Assembly: GCA_024231955.1 (NCBI GenBank)
Contig: JAAEPZ010001024.1
Span: forward strand, 434,001 to 498,000
From: a bacterium
GTDB lineage: Bacteria; Krumholzibacteriota; Krumholzibacteriia; JACNKJ01
Direction: 5' to 3'
Length of the DNA: 64,000 nucleotides
This document shows, piece after piece, positions 61,312-64,000 of this stretch; positions within the stretch are counted from its first letter, which is position 1; each line of letters begins with the position of its first letter. A program made the position numbers and the translations under genes. The notes beneath the pieces were generated by a model, which was not told the origin of the DNA, did not search any database, and saw only the letters and a program-made list of their open reading frames with translations.

Positions 61312-62889
61312 ATGCTCTCCAGACGCACAATATTCCTTCCGGTCCTTGTGCTTGCGCTCTTGATGCTCGCCACGCCCGTGTTCGCCAGGTTTGCACTGGA
61401 GCCGCGGGGCGAGGTGACCGTCGTCCCGATCGGGAAGGCCGCAACCAGTAAGGACTATTTCAAGGTCGGCACCTCCGGTCTGATCCTGCCCGTCGTCGGG
61501 CCGGGTGAGATTACCGGTTACGCCAAGGTTCATTTCGCGCCCGGCGACAGCCTGGACAAATCGGTGGAGCTGCGCTTCTCCGGGGTACCGGGACTGCCCG
61601 CCTCGCGGAGCCTGACCTTCAAGCAGCCCAAACGGGGAACCTACGCCGGCGGTCGCAAGGGGATGCCCAGCGGCGGCAAGAAGATTGCGTTGACCATCCC
61701 CGCCGGTACGCATGAGCTGCGCATCGACGGCGGTGTGGTCGGCGGCGGCGAACTCTTCCTGCTGCTCAATTACGAAGGTCCTGAGCAACCGGCTTTCGAG
61801 AGGCAGTTCAAGGCCACCGAGAAACCGAAGCCGAAGAAGAAGCCCAAGAAGAGGAAGATAAAATTGGGCGGCTTCACGCTTTCGAGCAGCTCGGGACTCA
61901 AGTTCACCTACGACGATAACGCCTACAAGTACTCCAACGACTACATCTACAGTTATCTGAACGGGGGTCCGAGCGAGAAGTGGAAGTTCCTGAACCGGGT
62001 GGATGATGCGATCATCAACCCGAGTTTGAGTCTGACCGGTAAGCGCAAGTTCTTCGACATCGGCACCACCAGCATCACGCTCAAGTTCTCGCGTCTCCAG
62101 TACTGGCACAATCCAAAATTGTGCAATGAGGAGTATCGCGGTTCAGTCAGGCAGGATGTGGGCAAGGGTCGGAGTTTGGAGCTCTACTACTCCTACAGTC
62201 CGTCGAAGTACCTGCGGCAGCTCAACGACAGGCCGCCGAATGTCTCGGACAACATCTCGATGACCAGTCAGGAGTTCAGGTTGACGCGCAACAAGGTCGT
62301 GGCGACCTGGCGGCACAAGCTGCGCAAGAATCTGAATCTGCGGCTCATGATGACCCGCAAGCTCTACTTCTACAACAGGCCGCACCTCGAGAACGACACC
62401 TGGGCCTACGACTGGCAGGCCACGGCCTACTGGACCATCAACAAGCCTTTCCGGCTGACGCTGGATTACGCCTACACCGACGCCAATGCGCTCGGCATTG
62501 ATGTCGACGGGCAGGTACTCGATACGAGTCCGGCCTCGGACGGCACCTACAAGGGGAACAAGTTCAACATGGAGCTGCGGTGGAAACCGCCGTTCAAGCA
62601 GATCGTCAAGGACATCACGGTGCGGGCACAGTACTCGGTCGCGTATTTTTCGGCCGAGGGCTGCAATACGATTGGTGAGGACTCTTACCATGTCAGCCGC
62701 CAGGACAACATGTATACCTATCAGATCAAGGCATCGCGCAAACTGCCTTACTATCCGAAGATCAGCACCAACTTCGGTTTCGGGTATGCGCAGCGTCTGG
62801 TTGATTCCCTGATGTGGGGCGATATCAAGGCTGACAAGAACTGGATTTCGCGGACCTTCTGGCTGGGCTTCAGCTACAAACTGTTTTAA
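61312..62889 (+). CDS. Outer-membrane beta-barrel with N-terminal pgs-associated domain
   Basis: 525 residues. Signal peptide (RRTIFLPVLVLALLMLATPVFA), then one domain of the type duplicated in the preceding protein (KDYFKVGTSGLILPVVGP, GYAKVHFAPG, ALTIPAGTHELRIDGG; about 40-160). A very basic linker (KPKPKKKPKKRKIK, about 168-185) follows. Residues 190-525 alternate as in an outer-membrane barrel (LKFTYDDNAYKYSND, SLELYYSYSP, FRLTLDYAYTDANAL, FGFGYAQRL) and end in GFSYKLF with the C-terminal Phe expected of BAM substrates. It is 4 bp from the previous gene, with GAGG before the ATG. A pore or docking role for the polyglutamate chain is inferred from context only. Confidence 0.82.
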   Translation: MLSRRTIFLPVLVLALLMLATPVFARFALEPRGEVTVVPIGKAATSKDYFKVGTSGLILPVVGPGEITGYAKVHFAPGDSLDKSVELRFSGVPGLPASRSLTFKQPKRGTYAGGRKGMPSGGKKIALTIPAGTHELRIDGGVVGGGELFLLLNYEGPEQPAFERQFKATEKPKPKKKPKKRKIKLGGFTLSSSSGLKFTYDDNAYKYSNDYIYSYLNGGPSEKWKFLNRVDDAIINPSLSLTGKRKFFDIGTTSITLKFSRLQYWHNPKLCNEEYRGSVRQDVGKGRSLELYYSYSPSKYLRQLNDRPPNVSDNISMTSQEFRLTRNKVVATWRHKLRKNLNLRLMMTRKLYFYNRPHLENDTWAYDWQATAYWTINKPFRLTLDYAYTDANALGIDVDGQVLDTSPASDGTYKGNKFNMELRWKPPFKQIVKDITVRAQYSVAYFSAEGCNTIGEDSYHVSRQDNMYTYQIKASRKLPYYPKISTNFGFGYAQRLVDSLMWGDIKADKNWISRTFWLGFSYKLF

Positions 62890-62904
62890 TCGCAAGGAGC
62901 GGTA

Positions 62905-64000
62905 ATGAAGTCGACTTCAAAGCAATTCGTTTTATGGACGTGGCTGATAGCCCTTCTGGTGATGGCCATACTTCCGACAGGTTGCGGCAAAGAGGATCTC
63001 TATACGATTCCCGATTCGCCCTACAAGGTTGTCGGACGCCTGCCTCTGCCCTCGATCAACACCGGTGTCGACGTCCTCGGCGACTACGCCTATGTATCCG
63101 GCGGCCAGGCGGGGATTCACGTGATCGACATCAGCGATCCCGGCAGTCCGGCGCTGGTGAAGACGATCAATACGATCAAGTTCGCGGATGGCGTCCAGGT
63201 GATCCGCACCTTCGCCAACCATGAGGTTGTGGATATCGCCATGATTGTCGAGGGCACCGAGGGTGTGACGACATACAACATCACCGATCCCTCGAGCGCG
63301 GAGCCGTTCGGCCAGGGCACCACGGCCGTCAACGGCAAAGGTCTCTGCATCGTCGAACGGGAGGATCCGGATGAACCGTTCATCGCCTTCCTCGCCGAAA
63401 CCTGGAAGGGCGTCAGGGTCTTCGAGTCCGACCCCGTCTATCCCGGGGTTCTCGCCTACCATGGCGCCTTCGTCGGCACCAGGGGTTATGCGATGGATGT
63501 GGCCTACAAGGATGGCTACGGGTTCATCGCCGATGATCAGATGGGTCTCATTGTGATCGACTTCCATACTCTCGTGCTCCACGAGATGCCCGAGGTCGGC
63601 TGGATTGACACGCTGGGTAATGCTCTGAGCATCGCCATCAAGGGCGACTATGCCTTTATCGCCGACAAGCGGCAGGGTATGGCGGTGTTCGACATCAGCG
63701 ATCCGGCCAACCCGACGCATGTCACGCAGTTGCCCCTGGACAGCTGGTGTCTGGATATCGAGATTCGTGATAACCTGGCCTTCATCGCCGCCGATGATGC
63801 CGGTCTGCACATCGTGGATATCACCAATCCGACGGCGCCCAAGTATGCGGGCAACGTCCGCACCCCGTTCGCGACGGGTGTCTGCGTTACTGAGAGCGGC
63901 CTGGTTCTGGTCACTGACGAGAACGACGGTCTCTATGTTCTGCAGGGTCCCGCCTTCGCCGATGTCGCGCCGCCCGCCCCCTGCTATAATCTTGGAGCGA
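62905..64000 (+). CDS. LVIVD-repeat lipoprotein, C-terminus beyond the window
   Basis: At least 365 codons, open at the right edge. AAGGAGC precedes ATG 62905. The signal (LWTWLIALLVMAILPTGC) has a lipobox with Cys near residue 27. The mature protein is made of LVIVD-type beta-propeller repeats of about 45 residues (DYAYVSGGQAGIHVIDISDPGSP, GYGFIADDQMGLIVIDF, DYAFIADKRQGMAVFDISDPANP, NLAFIAADDAGLHIVDITNPTAP). Such repeats occur in secreted or surface proteins of unknown function. It lies 15 bp after the barrel gene, so it may belong to the same transcript as the pgs genes or begin a new surface-protein set. It is not evident that it works in polyglutamate synthesis. Confidence 0.88.
   Translation, partial: MKSTSKQFVLWTWLIALLVMAILPTGCGKEDLYTIPDSPYKVVGRLPLPSINTGVDVLGDYAYVSGGQAGIHVIDISDPGSPALVKTINTIKFADGVQVIRTFANHEVVDIAMIVEGTEGVTTYNITDPSSAEPFGQGTTAVNGKGLCIVEREDPDEPFIAFLAETWKGVRVFESDPVYPGVLAYHGAFVGTRGYAMDVAYKDGYGFIADDQMGLIVIDFHTLVLHEMPEVGWIDTLGNALSIAIKGDYAFIADKRQGMAVFDISDPANPTHVTQLPLDSWCLDIEIRDNLAFIAADDAGLHIVDITNPTAPKYAGNVRTPFATGVCVTESGLVLVTDENDGLYVLQGPAFADVAPPAPCYNLGA

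Overview
The window is a bacterial chromosome origin region followed by an accessory region rich in exported proteins. The order parB-parA-rsmG-mnmG-mnmE-jag-yidC-yidD-rnpA-rpmH (all minus strand) | oriC | dnaA-dnaN-recF-dciA-gyrB-gyrA (all plus strand) is the conserved bacterial origin layout. The cell is Gram-negative in architecture: there is a TonB-dependent receptor, a TonB-like C-terminal domain, an outer-membrane barrel ending in Phe and several lipoproteins. Seven secreted proteins end in a FlgD-Ig-like / type IX secretion-like tail (NxPNPFNP ... YDxxGRxVR ... GxYFY ... K/R at the end). Together with gingipain-like (C25) proteins this points to an FCB-superphylum or allied candidate phylum (Krumholzibacteriota/Eisenbacteria/Latescibacterota-like). 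The phylum is an inference. TTG and GTG start codons are frequent (parA, rpmH, dnaA, dnaN, recF, mnmG, pgsC). I see no tRNA, rRNA, CRISPR array, IS element or phage gene.

Layout. 1-9450: segregation and translation/RNA-modification genes, leftward, with four parS sites clustered in and beside rsmG. One parS abuts the parAB promoter and one is built into the rsmG terminator hairpin. 9451-9862: oriC with three perfect DnaA boxes. 9863-18675: replication genes and gyrase. 18905-36323: a TonB receptor, a beta-helix exoprotein, two methyltransferase-like proteins, a hybrid histidine kinase, a lipoprotein beside a decayed paralogue, phosphofructokinase, a HAD phosphatase, two DUF2914 proteins (one fused to a TonB C-terminal domain), an FG-GAP exoprotein and a small lipoprotein. 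36626-51654: three tandem paralogous C25-like giants of about 1,600 residues, two of them followed by clear terminators. 52088-57567: a beta-helix protein overlapping a fourth C25-like protein. 57643-64000: poly-gamma-glutamate synthesis genes pgsB-pgsC-pgsW, tightly linked to a periplasmic or lipid-anchored protein, an outer-membrane barrel and an LVIVD-repeat lipoprotein.

Most notable. (1) The poly-gamma-glutamate operon carries two extra genes whose products share one uncharacterised domain, twice in the periplasmic protein and once in front of the barrel. A lysine-rich linker follows the copy in the barrel protein. This is a candidate export route for the anionic polymer across an outer membrane. 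(2) All four C25-like proteins keep the nucleophile-position Cys but lack the His of the gingipain GHG motif, and all share an invariant HTRYN about 35-41 residues after the Cys. (3) parS sites coincide with a promoter and a terminator.
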